A DNA stretch of 64,000 bases from Chimonanthus salicifolius. Taxonomy: Eukaryota; Streptophyta; Magnoliopsida; Laurales; Calycanthaceae. Below are positions 35,698 to 46,079 of this stretch, piece by piece. Both the position numbers and the translations under genes were made by a program. The stretch spans positions 38,680,739 to 38,744,738 of the forward strand of contig CM023541.1 of assembly GCA_013350335.1 (NCBI GenBank), read 5' to 3'. Numbering within the stretch: the first letter of the stretch is position 1; every line of letters starts with the position of its first letter. The notes under the pieces were generated by a model, which was given only the letters and a program-made list of their open reading frames with translations, was not told where the DNA came from and made no database searches.

Positions 35698-35949
35698 TGA
35701 TCTGTGTGTATTTGGAAGCTACTTCCCAACAAATACAGCCTCCAAATTTCTATGGCTTCCAAAATTGCTTACATTTCCTTAGCATACCCGTTTTTCAGAA
35801 CTAACAGATGTTTTAGTGCTAATTCCTGCATAGTAGTTATTGCTTTTTAAGTTTTTTGAAGGCGCATTCAGTGTCTGAGTTCCATTTGAAACTTCCCTTT
35901 TCACCTCCAATGCTATTGTTCCACTGGCATCGGAGGTCAGGTTAATCCC

Positions 35950-36095
35950 ACTAGTATGTGCAAACCTCTCAATCCACACACACTAGTTTAATCGATGGGG
36001 AGTAACCCCATAAAGAGTGATCCGGAGGAGTTGAGCATGTGTCGAATTCAAAACCTCGTTTCATGAGGCGAACGTCTTGACCGTCGAGCCAATCT
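35950..36095 (-). mobile_element. Possible second tRNA-derived SINE
   Basis: The minus strand has TTGGCTCGACGGTCAAGACG, which resembles a box A, and GGTTTTGAATTCGACA, a degenerate box B at normal spacing. I found no clear poly-A tail or target duplication, so it is tentative. Confidence 0.4.
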
Positions 36096-36299
36096 GAAAT
36101 TTCATTAGGAGCATTTTGCAGTCGCATATTACTATCAATAATTTTTTTTCTTTCTCACTCAAAAAAAATCTTTCCCAATATCATGAGTAATGAGTGGGTG
36201 GTCTGATGATGCCTGTCAAGAAAGAAAGAAAGAAACTTTGGTTATTCCCAGGTAGTCACACATGCTTCTGGTTATAAACTAATGATGAACTGCTTACAG

Positions 36300-36416
36300 A
36301 TCCGTGATGCATATATGCTCAAGATATTTGAGAACAACAGAACCCGATTGCCTGAATGGTGTAATGACGCAGACGGATCGCTTCCTTTCTGCCAGATGCT
36401 TGGAGAATACCGAATG
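36300..36416 (+). pseudogene. Duplicated, truncated last exon of the upstream gene
   Basis: The acceptor CTTACAG and the first ~39 codons (IRDAYMLKIFENNRTRLPEW and on) match 1685-1801. About 105 bases, including the normal stop, are then deleted, and the sequence goes straight to ATGTTTATCATTTC of the 3' flank. The two preceding exons were not duplicated, so no protein can be made from it. Confidence 0.92.
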
Positions 36417-37413
36417 GATGTTTATCATTTCATTACTTGTTGCAGACTTGCCTAATGCATCTGCTTAGCATGTATCACATTACTCTTAAGCTAATGAGAT
36501 TATCCAGCACTGTAATTATGCAGCGACATATATGTGTTATCTATTTGTCGTTTAGAAGTCCATCATCATTGTAAATGTAGTAAAGAGGATAATTTGTCAT
36601 TACAGACACAGTAAAAGAATATTGGAATATTATTATTTTATAAATAAATAGGTTCAAAGAAAGGAAGTCACCAGCTTTTCAGTGCAAATAAAGAAAGGTC
36701 AATCAAGTAAGAGCACTTTCCCTTGGTGTTAGTTTTAAATAGAGGAACTTGAGCTCTTTCTGCTTATTTAGGATACTCTCCTTGTAAATAAGGTAGTATT
36801 TCTGGCTCCCATTCGCTTGAGTGGGAATAGGTTTGATCTTTGATGTATCTTTTGACTTTCAGGGAGCGGGTTTTTTTATCATAATAAAATTATTAAATAA
36901 GTGTTTTTATTTATGATATTCAATAGAAGATGCATCAAATGGACATAATCCAAGTTGAGTCTAAATCTAAATGAAAAAAAAAAAATCAATATTTCGAATA
37001 ATTTTAACTTGTCAGAAAATGGGTTCTACATGTGCCTTACACCTAAGCTATCCCTGCATGAGCATATTGTAGATTTTCCCTGCAGCTTATTTTTAAAAAT
37101 TCCAAAACTTTTTCTACAATCATTAGTTCTGTTTGTAACACTTGTAAAGAATTTTTTCAGAAGGACCTTCTGTTTCACATGTATTTGGAAGACTTTTAGA
37201 TTTTTATAATTTCATAGAAGTATCTAATTTCAGGTGAAATTCCAAGCTAGTTGTCAAGTATACAAAATGGGGCTCATTTGGAGGCCTCTTTCATGGATTA
37301 CAATTTTATATGCATGGGCTAAGTCGGAAGCTAGTTGTGAAGCTAATCTTTACTCCTATGATCCCACTGTTGGTGAAGGACTTTTAAATGAAGTATAATC
37401 GCTTTTGCTTATA

Positions 37414-37452
<39 letters not shown>

Positions 37453-38029
37453 GGAATTTATGTGTGGAAAATAGTAGGATACCCAGTGTAAAACTTCACA
37501 GATGAGTCTACTATTTCTAAGGCACACCAAAGTTAGGCCATTACTTTAGTCTTCCCATACGTGAGATATTGAAAAACTATCATATGCAAGAAAATAGAAT
37601 TGCTTTTGTAAATTTTGGAAGGGAGATTTTCTAATTAAAAATTCATATATTTTCAGTCTTAGGGATGGCCAAGCTTCAGTTGTGCACGCCGCTGGAGCTC
37701 GATTGCCAAGTGAAATGACTCGTAAATATTAATTAACTTGTAATAACTAGTTTAAATTATTATCTAATTATTAAATTATAAAATAAAGTATGAATTTTTT
37801 TGTGTTTTATTTTCAGCGAAATAGTGAAAATTCAACTTAGACGAATTGTAAGATAATTAAATATTTTACAGGCATAAAGAATTTCATTCCAATACTCGTG
37901 TTAGAAAAAATGTCGCATATTGATTTTGACTGCTAAGATCAAGTGACTTTCATCTGAATTTTTTGATGAAAATTATTGTACATAGTAGAAATTAAGTGAG
38001 TTTTCAATTTAACTAGATAGATTTTCATA
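36417..38029 (+). other. Spacer of copy B
   Basis: Non-coding, matching 1906-3465 and then 11939-12083. It contains a short (TA)n tract (37410-37436). At about 37897 it passes directly from CAATACTC to GTGTTAG, where copy A has ~45 extra bases and the LTR element. Confidence 0.65.
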
Positions 38030-38034
38030 AAATG

Positions 38035-39752
38035 TGTAATACCCTGCCCCATCGAAGAAGGAAAAAAAAAAAAGAATAAATAATTAAATAATTAAATATT
38101 ATTATTTTATTCAAAAAAAAAATTTATTTGAGATTATAGTTGCTTATGATTTTAAATGTTGGTTCCCATCGAAGAAAAAAAAATGAATAAATAATTAAAT
38201 AATTAAATATTATTATTTTATTCAAAAAAAATTTATTTTATTAGATTATGTGATGTGATGTTTAGTATCCCTTTTTGTTAATTAAAACTGTACTAACCCC
38301 TTTCTCTTATTATTTATAGTGTAAATACTATTGTATCCGCTTTCAGTCTGACATTAGTCGGGAACTGCGTGATTCACTTTCAGGCCGGCACTATAGTCGG
38401 GCACTGAGTGACCTCGAGGCCTACTCAAAATGTCAGCTCTGGTCTTATCCAGAAGACAACCGAGAAGTGACCCGAGGATCTAGACCTCACTCAATAAGTC
38501 AATCTGGTCAATGCCCAGAAGACAATATGAGTTTGGACTGAGCCCCTTTTATTATTATATTATTATCTTGTAGATGATTTAAAAAGGATAGAAACCAAGT
38601 AGGAGACTCAATTCCATATACCTCGGATATTTTGTGGGAAAACGTGAGATTTCAAAATACTACTCGTGTGTATGTATTTGATCTGTATATTGATTGTGCA
38701 CTTGTGTGTTCTTTGAACAGAGACCGCGCAAACCACACATAACGGTGAGGGAACTTAACTCTGCAGATTTTGTAAAGAGGTGTTATATTGAGCAATGAGT
38801 GGTTTCGGTTTTGATGAACCCACTCATGTACCTATACATGGTACACTATGGTAAGAGTGCTGTGATGATTATGGTATTACGATGTTGATCGTATGTGTAT
38901 GTAAGACTGCTTCCACGTACCTGGGCTATTGAACCAATATCGGCCATATGAGAGATGATTTATGTCTACTGGACCATGGGCAGACCATGCTGTAGTCAGT
39001 TGCTGACTTGAGGTGTCAGTATCGGCTACGTTTAAGAGCCGGAGATGTACTTGCAAGGATGTATTTTGACCGTGTCGGGACTTAATACTGGTCTAAGTGT
39101 AGTCGGCAGGCGTTACGGTGGATAATGGCAGTGGTTTAATGATGTTGATATATTACTTGAGGTTATGCTTATTTTTTATCAAGCATGTGATATTGAACTG
39201 TTGATAACCTGTTTTATATTTACTTAATTTGCATTGTTAATTATCCTTCATTGGGCTAGTTAACTCACACAACTCACCTTTCAGGCGATGAAACCGAAGA
39301 GGAGGACCCTCTCTTTCAGGCTTAGGGCGATTAAGCTAAGGCAGTGTCTTGGGATTCCCCCGGAGAGGAATGCCCTGATCTTTTTCGTTGGTTCTCGGAA
39401 CCGTTGATTTTCATTAAGTACCGGATGTGGTACTTAATGTTGAATTGATGTAATAGGCTATGTTGCCTTTGGAGACAATGCTTTTGAATGATGAATCAAT
39501 GAGTGATTTTATTTTGCGTTGCATTAATCAATGTTGGTTTTGATTTGAGCATGTTATGTATTGATGTTGTTGTATCTTGGTTTTTGGGAAGCATATGGTA
39601 CATGTTTGAGTCCACTTGACGGGCTAATGTGTAACCGCTGGGCCTAACTGTTGATCCGGCCCAGTAAGAATGCTTGTGGTTTAGTTTACTTATCTTTCAA
39701 AAAAAAAAAATCAGTCGCGTTCCGGGCTCACCGGTCGGATCGGGGCGTGACA
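38035..39752 (+). repeat. 5' LTR of copy B element, 1718 bp, with 1.5 kb internal deletion
   Basis: The first 16 bases (TGTAATACCCTGCCCC) are joined directly to ATCGAAGAAGG. In the 3' LTR these points are ~1507 bases apart (45155 and 46663), and CCCA occurs at both. The lost part includes the TATA box (46072-46079 in the 3' LTR). The remainder differs from the 3' LTR at few positions except in the last ~150 bases. Confidence 0.93.
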
Positions 39753-39755
39753 GCT

Positions 39756-39767
39756 TGGTATCAGAGC
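39756..39767 (+). other. Primer-binding site (initiator tRNA-Met), copy B element
   Basis: TGGTATCAGAGC three bases after the 5' LTR, identical to the copy A element. Confidence 0.93.
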
Positions 39768-39870
39768 GTAGGCTCAACTCTAGGACTGTGATGGGTTATT
39801 ACCTAGTTAGACTTGTTTTTGCCCTAGTCTTGCTATTGTTTTTGACATCTTCCTGTTTGGTGATACAGAT

Positions 39871-40368
39871 ATGTCAGGCAACACAGAGTACTTCCAGGGG
39901 ACACCTAGCGATCCTATTGTCGTAGATTCTTCTGACGACTCCGGTGCTCCAAGTCTCGATGAGGTTGCACCAGGAGAGGAGATAGTAGTGACATCCCCAG
40001 AGTACCACGTGGGTGCTGAACCTGTGGAGGAAGAGGGAGATATCCCAATTCCTGAGGAGTCGGTGGGGGAGAACGTATCACCCGAGTATGTTCCGGCTAC
40101 TCCGCCATTGGACGTATACCAAGATGAGATGTGTGAACTCTGCAATCAGGCAGGGCACAACTTCATCTATTGCCCCTACCCACCCAGTGTCATTTGCCCA
40201 GTTTGCGGACTCCGCGGACATGGGAGTGCCAGAACCAATTGTCCTTATGTAGGAGGACCGGGGATCATACCTTGTTTAACTTGTGAGGTGTTCGGGCACA
40301 AGTCTGAGACCTGCCCGGACAACTTTTATTACTGTGGTGGTGAGGAAGGATCTTTTTCAGGGAATTAG
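39871..40368 (+). CDS. Extra pre-gag ORF with three CCHC zinc knuckles, 165 aa (intact)
   Basis: Residues 1-95 are acidic (VDSSDDSG, EEEGDIPIPEE, PPLDVYQDE). Residues ~90-155 hold CELCNQAGHNFIYC (C-x2-C-x4-H-x4-C), CPVCGLRGHGSARTNC (C-x2-C-x4-H-x6-C) and CLTCEVFGHKSETC (C-x2-C-x4-H-x4-C). The C terminus is Gly/Ser-rich. It has its own start 104 bases after the primer-binding site, ends 204 bases before gag, and is in another frame. Compared with 6812-7309 I count about 6 replacements and 5 silent changes, and the replacements in the other copy hit metal ligands. An additional ORF before gag is known in Tat/Ogre elements but is not a usual part of chromoviruses. Function unknown; RNA binding, packaging or a Gag-assisting role is inference. 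Confidence 0.82.
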   Translation: MSGNTEYFQGTPSDPIVVDSSDDSGAPSLDEVAPGEEIVVTSPEYHVGAEPVEEEGDIPIPEESVGENVSPEYVPATPPLDVYQDEMCELCNQAGHNFIYCPYPPSVICPVCGLRGHGSARTNCPYVGGPGIIPCLTCEVFGHKSETCPDNFYYCGGEEGSFSGN

Positions 40369-40572
40369 ATCAGTATTTGTTAGGGGGCATCGGGGAGTTT
40401 TGTTTTGTGAGGGTTGAGTTTTGTTATTTTGAAGGGTCTTCATACCCTACAAACCCTTGTACTTGTATTTGAAATTTCGAATGAATTCTAATGAGATTAT
40501 TTGCAACTTGTGTCTTCTACTTTGATAAAAATCTTAAAATTGGTTAATAATGTTTACAAGTGTAAATAACAG

Positions 40573-43500
40573 ATGTCAGGACCCAACGCAAACCGAGCCA
40601 ACTTTCGTGGGAGGAGGACTGGTCTTCCACCCCGTGACCTACCCAACGAGGCGATAAGAGCGGCGGTTGAAGCATTTCAGCAGATAGCTGAAAATATGCG
40701 ACGTCCGCCAGTCCAAACGCCAGAGGAGAGAGCCACCTCGGCTCTCAAGGAGTTCAAGCGTCTGAACCCGACTAGCTTATCGGGAACAGAGGACCCCAGC
40801 GCTACGAGGAACTGGCTAACCCAGATTAGCCGAATCCTCAACACCCTAGCGATCGCCGATGATTTACGTGTAACCTTGGCGACTTATCAGCTTGAAGGGA
40901 ACGCCTACGAATGGTGGGAGGCGAAGAGCTTGGTTCGTAATCATGAGTCAATGACTTGGGAGGAGTTTTTTGCAACCTTTTTGGCCCATTACTTTCCAAA
41001 GACGGTGAAGGAGGCGAGGAAGAGAGAGTTCCTCAACATTCAGCAAGGTTCAGATACAGTGGCACAGTATGCCATGCGCTACATCGACCTGATGCAGTTT
41101 GTGCCGTGGATTGCAGCCAATGAGGAGGAGAAGATCCACCATTTCGAGAACGGACTTAGGCCCTTCCTGCAGCGGCAAGTGGCCGACTTAGTATTCAACA
41201 CTCTGGAGGAAATCATCGAGCGCGCTTCAAAGGTATAAGCAGTGGACTCTATCAACCGGAGCACCGGCAGCTCTCAGAAACCTTCTTCCAACAAGAAGGC
41301 GAGGTTCAACCAGCAGAAGAAGCCTTTCTTCAGGAAGAGCCAACCTAGTGTGGGCCAGTCAAGTCGGTCTGACTCTCGGCCAATCGTGTGCTACACCTGC
41401 AATCAGCCTGGGCATACTTCTAGGTTCTGTCAATTCAAGGGAGAGAGGGCTTGCTTTCACTGCCAGCAGACCGGGCACCTGTTCAAGGATTGTCCTTTTT
41501 CTGGTAAGACGGCACCTTCGTAAGGCGTAGGAGTTTTCTACTCTGTGGCACAGCCATCTGTCGGCAGAGGTTCTCAGCAGGCTTCCAGAGGATCAGCGAC
41601 ACCAAGGAACGGACCACCTCAGAGCAATCAGGGGAGAGGACGAGGGCGTCCTCAAGGGAGAGTCTACTCTATAGGGACTCAGAAAGAGGAACCGATGGAG
41701 AAAACGGTGATGGAAGGTACCCTTAATGTTTTTAGTCTTTTGGCTCGAGTGTTGTTTGATACCGGTGCTTCGCATTCCTTTATCTCTATAACTTGTTGTG
41801 TTAGATTGGGTTTGAGACCGGTAGAAGTGGTTAACCCACTAATGGTAGTTTCACCTTTGGGTAAGAAGGCTTTGGCAAACCAAGAGTGTAGATCTTGTGT
41901 TTTGAAGATTAGCAGAGTGGAGTTGTCCTATGATTTTCTGGTTCTGGAAATGACGGACTTTGACATCATCCTTGTTATGGATTGGTTGTCTGTTTTTGGA
42001 GTCTTGATAGACTGCTCTCAGAGGAGAATTTGTGGGGTCTCCTCAACCGGTGAGAGGTTTATGGAGAAGTTGGTACCCTATGAAAGGATGAGAGCCACTT
42101 TCTCTGGCCTTAGGGCGTATCCCGGTAGTGTGGTGGCAAGCATGAGTTGGGAAGATGTAGGTGGTGTAGAGTCTGTTGCTCCTCGGGTGGTGTATGAGTT
42201 TGTGGATGTTTTTCCTGACCAGTTGGCTGGGCTACCTCCAAGCCGAGAGATAGAGTTTGTTATAGATCTACAGCCAAGAACATCTCCAATTTCCATGGCA
42301 CCTTATCGGATGGCGCTGACAGAGCAGAGAGAGCTAGCTACGCAGGTAGAAGAGCTTCTTAGTCTTGGTTTTATCCGTCAGAGCAACTCGCCGTGGGACG
42401 CACCTGCTCTTTTTGTGAAAAAGAAGGATGGATCGATGAGGATGTGTATAGATTACCGGTGGCTTAACCATGTAACTATTAAGAATAAGTATCCGTTGCC
42501 TAGAATCGACGACCTTTTTGATCTTTTGAGGGGATCGAAGTGTTTTTCGAAAATCGATTTGAGGTCGGGTTACCATCAGTTGCGGATTCGAGAGGAAGAC
42601 ATTCCAAAGACTGTTTTACGGACGCAGTATGGCTTGTACGAGTTTGTTGTGATGCCTTTCGGTTTGACGAACGCGCCAGCCATGTTCATAGACTTGATGA
42701 ATCGTGTGTTTCGACCGTATCTGCGAGAGTTCGTGATAGTCTTCATCGACGATATCTTGATCTTCTCGTCACCAGAGGAGGAGCATGAGCGTCATCTACG
42801 GATTGTTCTTCAGACTCTTCGGGAGCATCAGTTGTTTGTTAAGCTGAGCAAGTGTGAGTTTTGGTTGACTCAAGTGCAATTTCTGGGACATGTGGTGTCT
42901 CCAGGAGGAATCTCTGTAGATCCAGCAAAGGTAGAGACCGTGAAGACTTGGGAGAGTCCCAAGAGCGTGTTCGAGATCCGGAGCTTTCTTGGATTAGCAA
43001 GATATTACCGAAAGTTTATCCCGCACTTCTCGCAGATCGCGGTGCCAATGACTTGGCTGACAAGGAAGAACGTCAAGTTCGAGTGGAGCGAACCTTGTGA
43101 GAAAGCATTCCAGGAGCTGAAGGAGAAGTTGACGACGTCTCCAGTGTTGGTGATACCCGAGCAAGGACGAGGTTACGATGTTTATTGCGACGCGTCCAAG
43201 TTTGGTTTGGGTTGTGTACTGATGCAAGAGGGGAAGGTAGTAGCTTATGGTTCCATGCAATTGAAGGGACATGAGCAGAACTACTCGACTCATGATTTGG
43301 AATTGGCAGCCGTGGTATTTTCGTTAAAGTTGTGGAGACATTACTTATATGGTGAGAAGTTCAATGTGTTTTCTGATCACCATAGTCTCAAGTATATCTT
43401 CACTCAGAAAGACTTGAATATGAGGCAGCGTAGGTGGATGGAGTAATTGGGAGATTATGACTTCAGTCTCTCCTATCACCCGGGGAAAGCCAACGTAGTG

Positions 43501-45129
43501 GCCGATGCTTTGAGCAGGAAGTCTCACAGCGACGTGGCGAGGATGGCATCCTTGCAGTGGAAGATGCTCGAAGTTCTGTCCAAGTACGATCTGGAGCTGA
43601 TCGAAGGAAGCGGGTCAGCAAGAATCCATAGTTTGGTTCTGCAACCCGAGGTAATTGGATTGGTGTTGGAAGGACAACAGAGCGACCCAGAAGCGAAGGA
43701 GTTGGCAACTCAGCTTTCAAGAGGAGCGACTCTAGAGGACTGGAAGATCAAGGCAGACGGAAGTCTGACTTTCAAAGACAGACTGTTTGTGCCAAAGTCG
43801 GACGAGTGCAGGAGGAAAGTGCTTGATCACTTTCATCGATCTCGCTTTGCGGTACATCCTGGTGGAACGAAGATGTATCGTGACTTGCGGCGACTTTTCT
43901 GGTGGAAAGGTATGAAGCGCGAGGTAGCAGATTTTGTGTCCAAGTGCCTAACTTGTCAACAAGTGAAAGCGGAACATCAACGACCTGGCGGAAAGATGCA
44001 ACCTTTGGAAGTGGCTAAATGGAAGTGGGAGCATATCACGATGGATTTTGTAACTGGTTTTCCTAAGTCTCCTAAAAAGAACGATGCTATTTGGGTAATA
44101 GTTGATCGATTGACGAAGTCAGCTCACTTCCTACCAATGAAGAAGACGGATTCCTTGGCTACTCTAAGCAAACTGTATTTGAAGGAGATAGTCAGATTGC
44201 ATGGAGTGCCTGTATCCATTATATCTGATAGAGACCCGAGGTTCGTGTCAAGGTTTTGGCAAGGATTGCAAGAAGAGTTGGGGACTAAGCTGTGCTTCAG
44301 CACTGCTTTTCACCCTCAGACGGATGGTCAGTCAGAGAGAACCATTCAAACCTTAAAGGATATGCTAAGAGCTTGTGTGATGGATATGCAGGGAAGTTGA
44401 GAAGATCACTTGCCTTTGATTGAGTTCGTCTATAACAACAGTTATCACTCCAGTGTGCAGATGACACCCTATGAGGCTCTGTATGGCAGACCTTGCAGGT
44501 TACCTCTTTGTTGGACAGAGGTAGGAGACAAAGCGCTGCTAGGATCTGATCTAGTGCGTGAGACATCAGAGCAAGTTTAAGTGATCAGACAGCGTCTCAA
44601 GACAGCCCAGAGCAGACAAAAAAGTTATGCTGATAAAAGGCGACGACCTTTAGAGTTTGCAGTTGGCGACCGAGTTTTCTTACGTGTGGCACCACGTCAT
44701 GGAGTGCAGCGGTTCGGGCGCAAGGGAAAACTATCACCTCGATATGTTGGACCCTTTGAGATCTTGAAGAGGATAGGTGAAGTGGCCTATCAGTTGAATC
44801 TTCCTCAGGCTTTGGAGAGAGTGCATAGTACATTCCACGTGTCTATGCTAAGGAAGTACGAGCCTGACCCGTCGCATGTGATCAGTTTTGAAGAGATCGA
44901 AGTGTCAGAGGACTTAACTTTTGAAGAAGCACTAGTCAAGATACTAGAACGTCGGACTCAAGAGCTCAGGAGGAAGTCTATACCTCTAGTGCGAGTGCTG
45001 TGGCAACATCGCTACATGCAACATGAGACGTGGGAACCTGAATCGACGATGCAGAAGCTGTACCCCGGCTTGTTCACAGGCCAAGAAGGTAGTGTTTGTT
45101 TTAAATTTCGGGACGAAATTTTCTTTTAG
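40573..45129 (+). pseudogene. gag-pol with chromodomain, copy B element, five in-frame stops
   Basis: A single frame without frameshifts is broken by TAA 41236-41238, TAA 41521-41523, TAA 43444-43446, TGA 44398-44400 and TAA 44578-44580. None is shared with the copy A element. Gag has the capsid pattern and two intact knuckles (CYTCNQPGHTSRFC, CFHCQQTGHLFKDC). Protease has DTGAS; reverse transcriptase FIDDIL (about 42742); RNase H and integrase catalytic residues are present (MDFVTGF, SDRDPRF, TDGQSER). The C terminus after the integrase ([29 protein letters not shown]) is a chromodomain, which in this group is thought to guide integration to heterochromatin. The final stop TAG lies in the polypurine tract. 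Confidence 0.95.
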
Positions 45130-45139
45130 GGGGGTAGGA
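45128..45139 (+). other. Polypurine tract
   Basis: AGGGGGGTAGGA directly before the 3' LTR, the expected primer for plus-strand DNA synthesis. It overlaps the last codon of gag-pol. Confidence 0.88.
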
Positions 45140-45905
45140 TGTAATACCCTGCCCCAGATTAGGCGTGTTTTAGCTCGTTAAGTTTGTTTAACCGGTTAAT
45201 CTCGAGGATTTTAGTTAGGGCTTCGAGGAAAGCCCAAGTTTGGCCCGATCTGAGCCCGAAAACTCAGTGATTTAGCTCGTCGAGCTGGAGGGGCATTTTG
45301 GTAATTTACCACTTGTTGTGTATATTTTTATAAATTGTGTGATTTTGTGAATATTATTGGTGAATCATGTTTTCCTTATTGAAGGATTTACATTTCTGAT
45401 TTTAAAATAAAATTATTTTCAGAAAATGATATTTAAATATCGCCCGTCAAAACCCCGAAAGGGAGTATTAATTATTTTAAAGGGTTTTGAAAATGAAATA
45501 AAATTTGAAATTTGTATTTTATGGTAGACCATTTTAAGAATGGTCTAGATATTTCATTTCACCTCAAAATGATGTTTATAAATTGTTTATTTTAACAATT
45601 CTTTATTTAAGTAAATAGTGTAAATTTATAGTTTTTATTTAAATAAATGGTTTTTAATAAGAGTTAAATTCCAAAAATTTTATGGTGATTAAGATTTTTA
45701 AAACCCAACCTATCTGTAAGGTTGGATTAAATTTTTGAGCTTTTGAAATTATTTTTTTAGTTAAAAATCAGGTTTTTATTAAAACTAGGGACTTTTCTGC
45801 AATTTAGAAAACTTGAAGGGCTGATTTACAAAAAAAATGCAGTACATTGTATCAGCGGCGTGCGGGCGTGTAGCGTCTCTGCTCGACCCGATTTTCCGGC
45901 GTCGT

Positions 45906-46010
45906 CCCGTCCCATCGTCGCTGCCGGTGATGATTATTTTTCCCCGTCCCGTCCCATCGTCACTACCGGCGATGATTACTTTTCCCCGTCCCGTTCCATC
46001 GTCGTGGCAT
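45906..46010 (+). repeat. 42-bp tandem repeat in the LTR promoter, ~2.4 copies
   Basis: CCCGTCCCATCG (third copy CCCGTTCCATCG) recurs at 45906, 45948 and 45990 with GCCGGTGATGATTA-like spacers. It lies 60-170 bases upstream of the TATA box. The copy A 5' LTR lacks this repeat, having a single CGTCCCATCGCG phrase. Confidence 0.85.
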
Positions 46011-46071
46011 GCGCAGCGGGATTCCGGACGATCGTCGCTCCATGCGCAGCAGGATTTCCCGGCCTTTTCTC

Positions 46072-46079
46072 TATAAAAG
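46072..46079 (+). promoter_or_regulatory. TATA box in the 3' LTR
   Basis: TATAAAAG followed ~50-60 bases later by a pyrimidine-rich leader (CTTCTCTTCTCCC). The 5' LTR of the same element has lost this region. Confidence 0.55.

Larger units (their letters stand above)
1520..36133 (+). repeat. Copy A of a ~34.6 kb direct tandem duplication
   Basis: Sequence from 1520 onward matches sequence from 36134 onward in the same order and orientation. The matching blocks are the last exon of the upstream gene, spacer, DnaJ gene, minus-strand LINE and gypsy remnant. The left edge lies in the last intron of the upstream gene, where homology begins at ATCAATAA. Copy A differs from copy B by the LTR element 3507-11933, an internal tandem duplication (12818-20085), solo LTRs at 26359 and 31440, and unrelated sequence at 23491-24440. 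Confidence 0.9.

Noticed and set aside
35600..35700. A tRNA gene on the minus strand
   Set aside because: Box A and B are present but the acceptor and T-arm 3' half are missing, and an A tail with target duplications shows a SINE.
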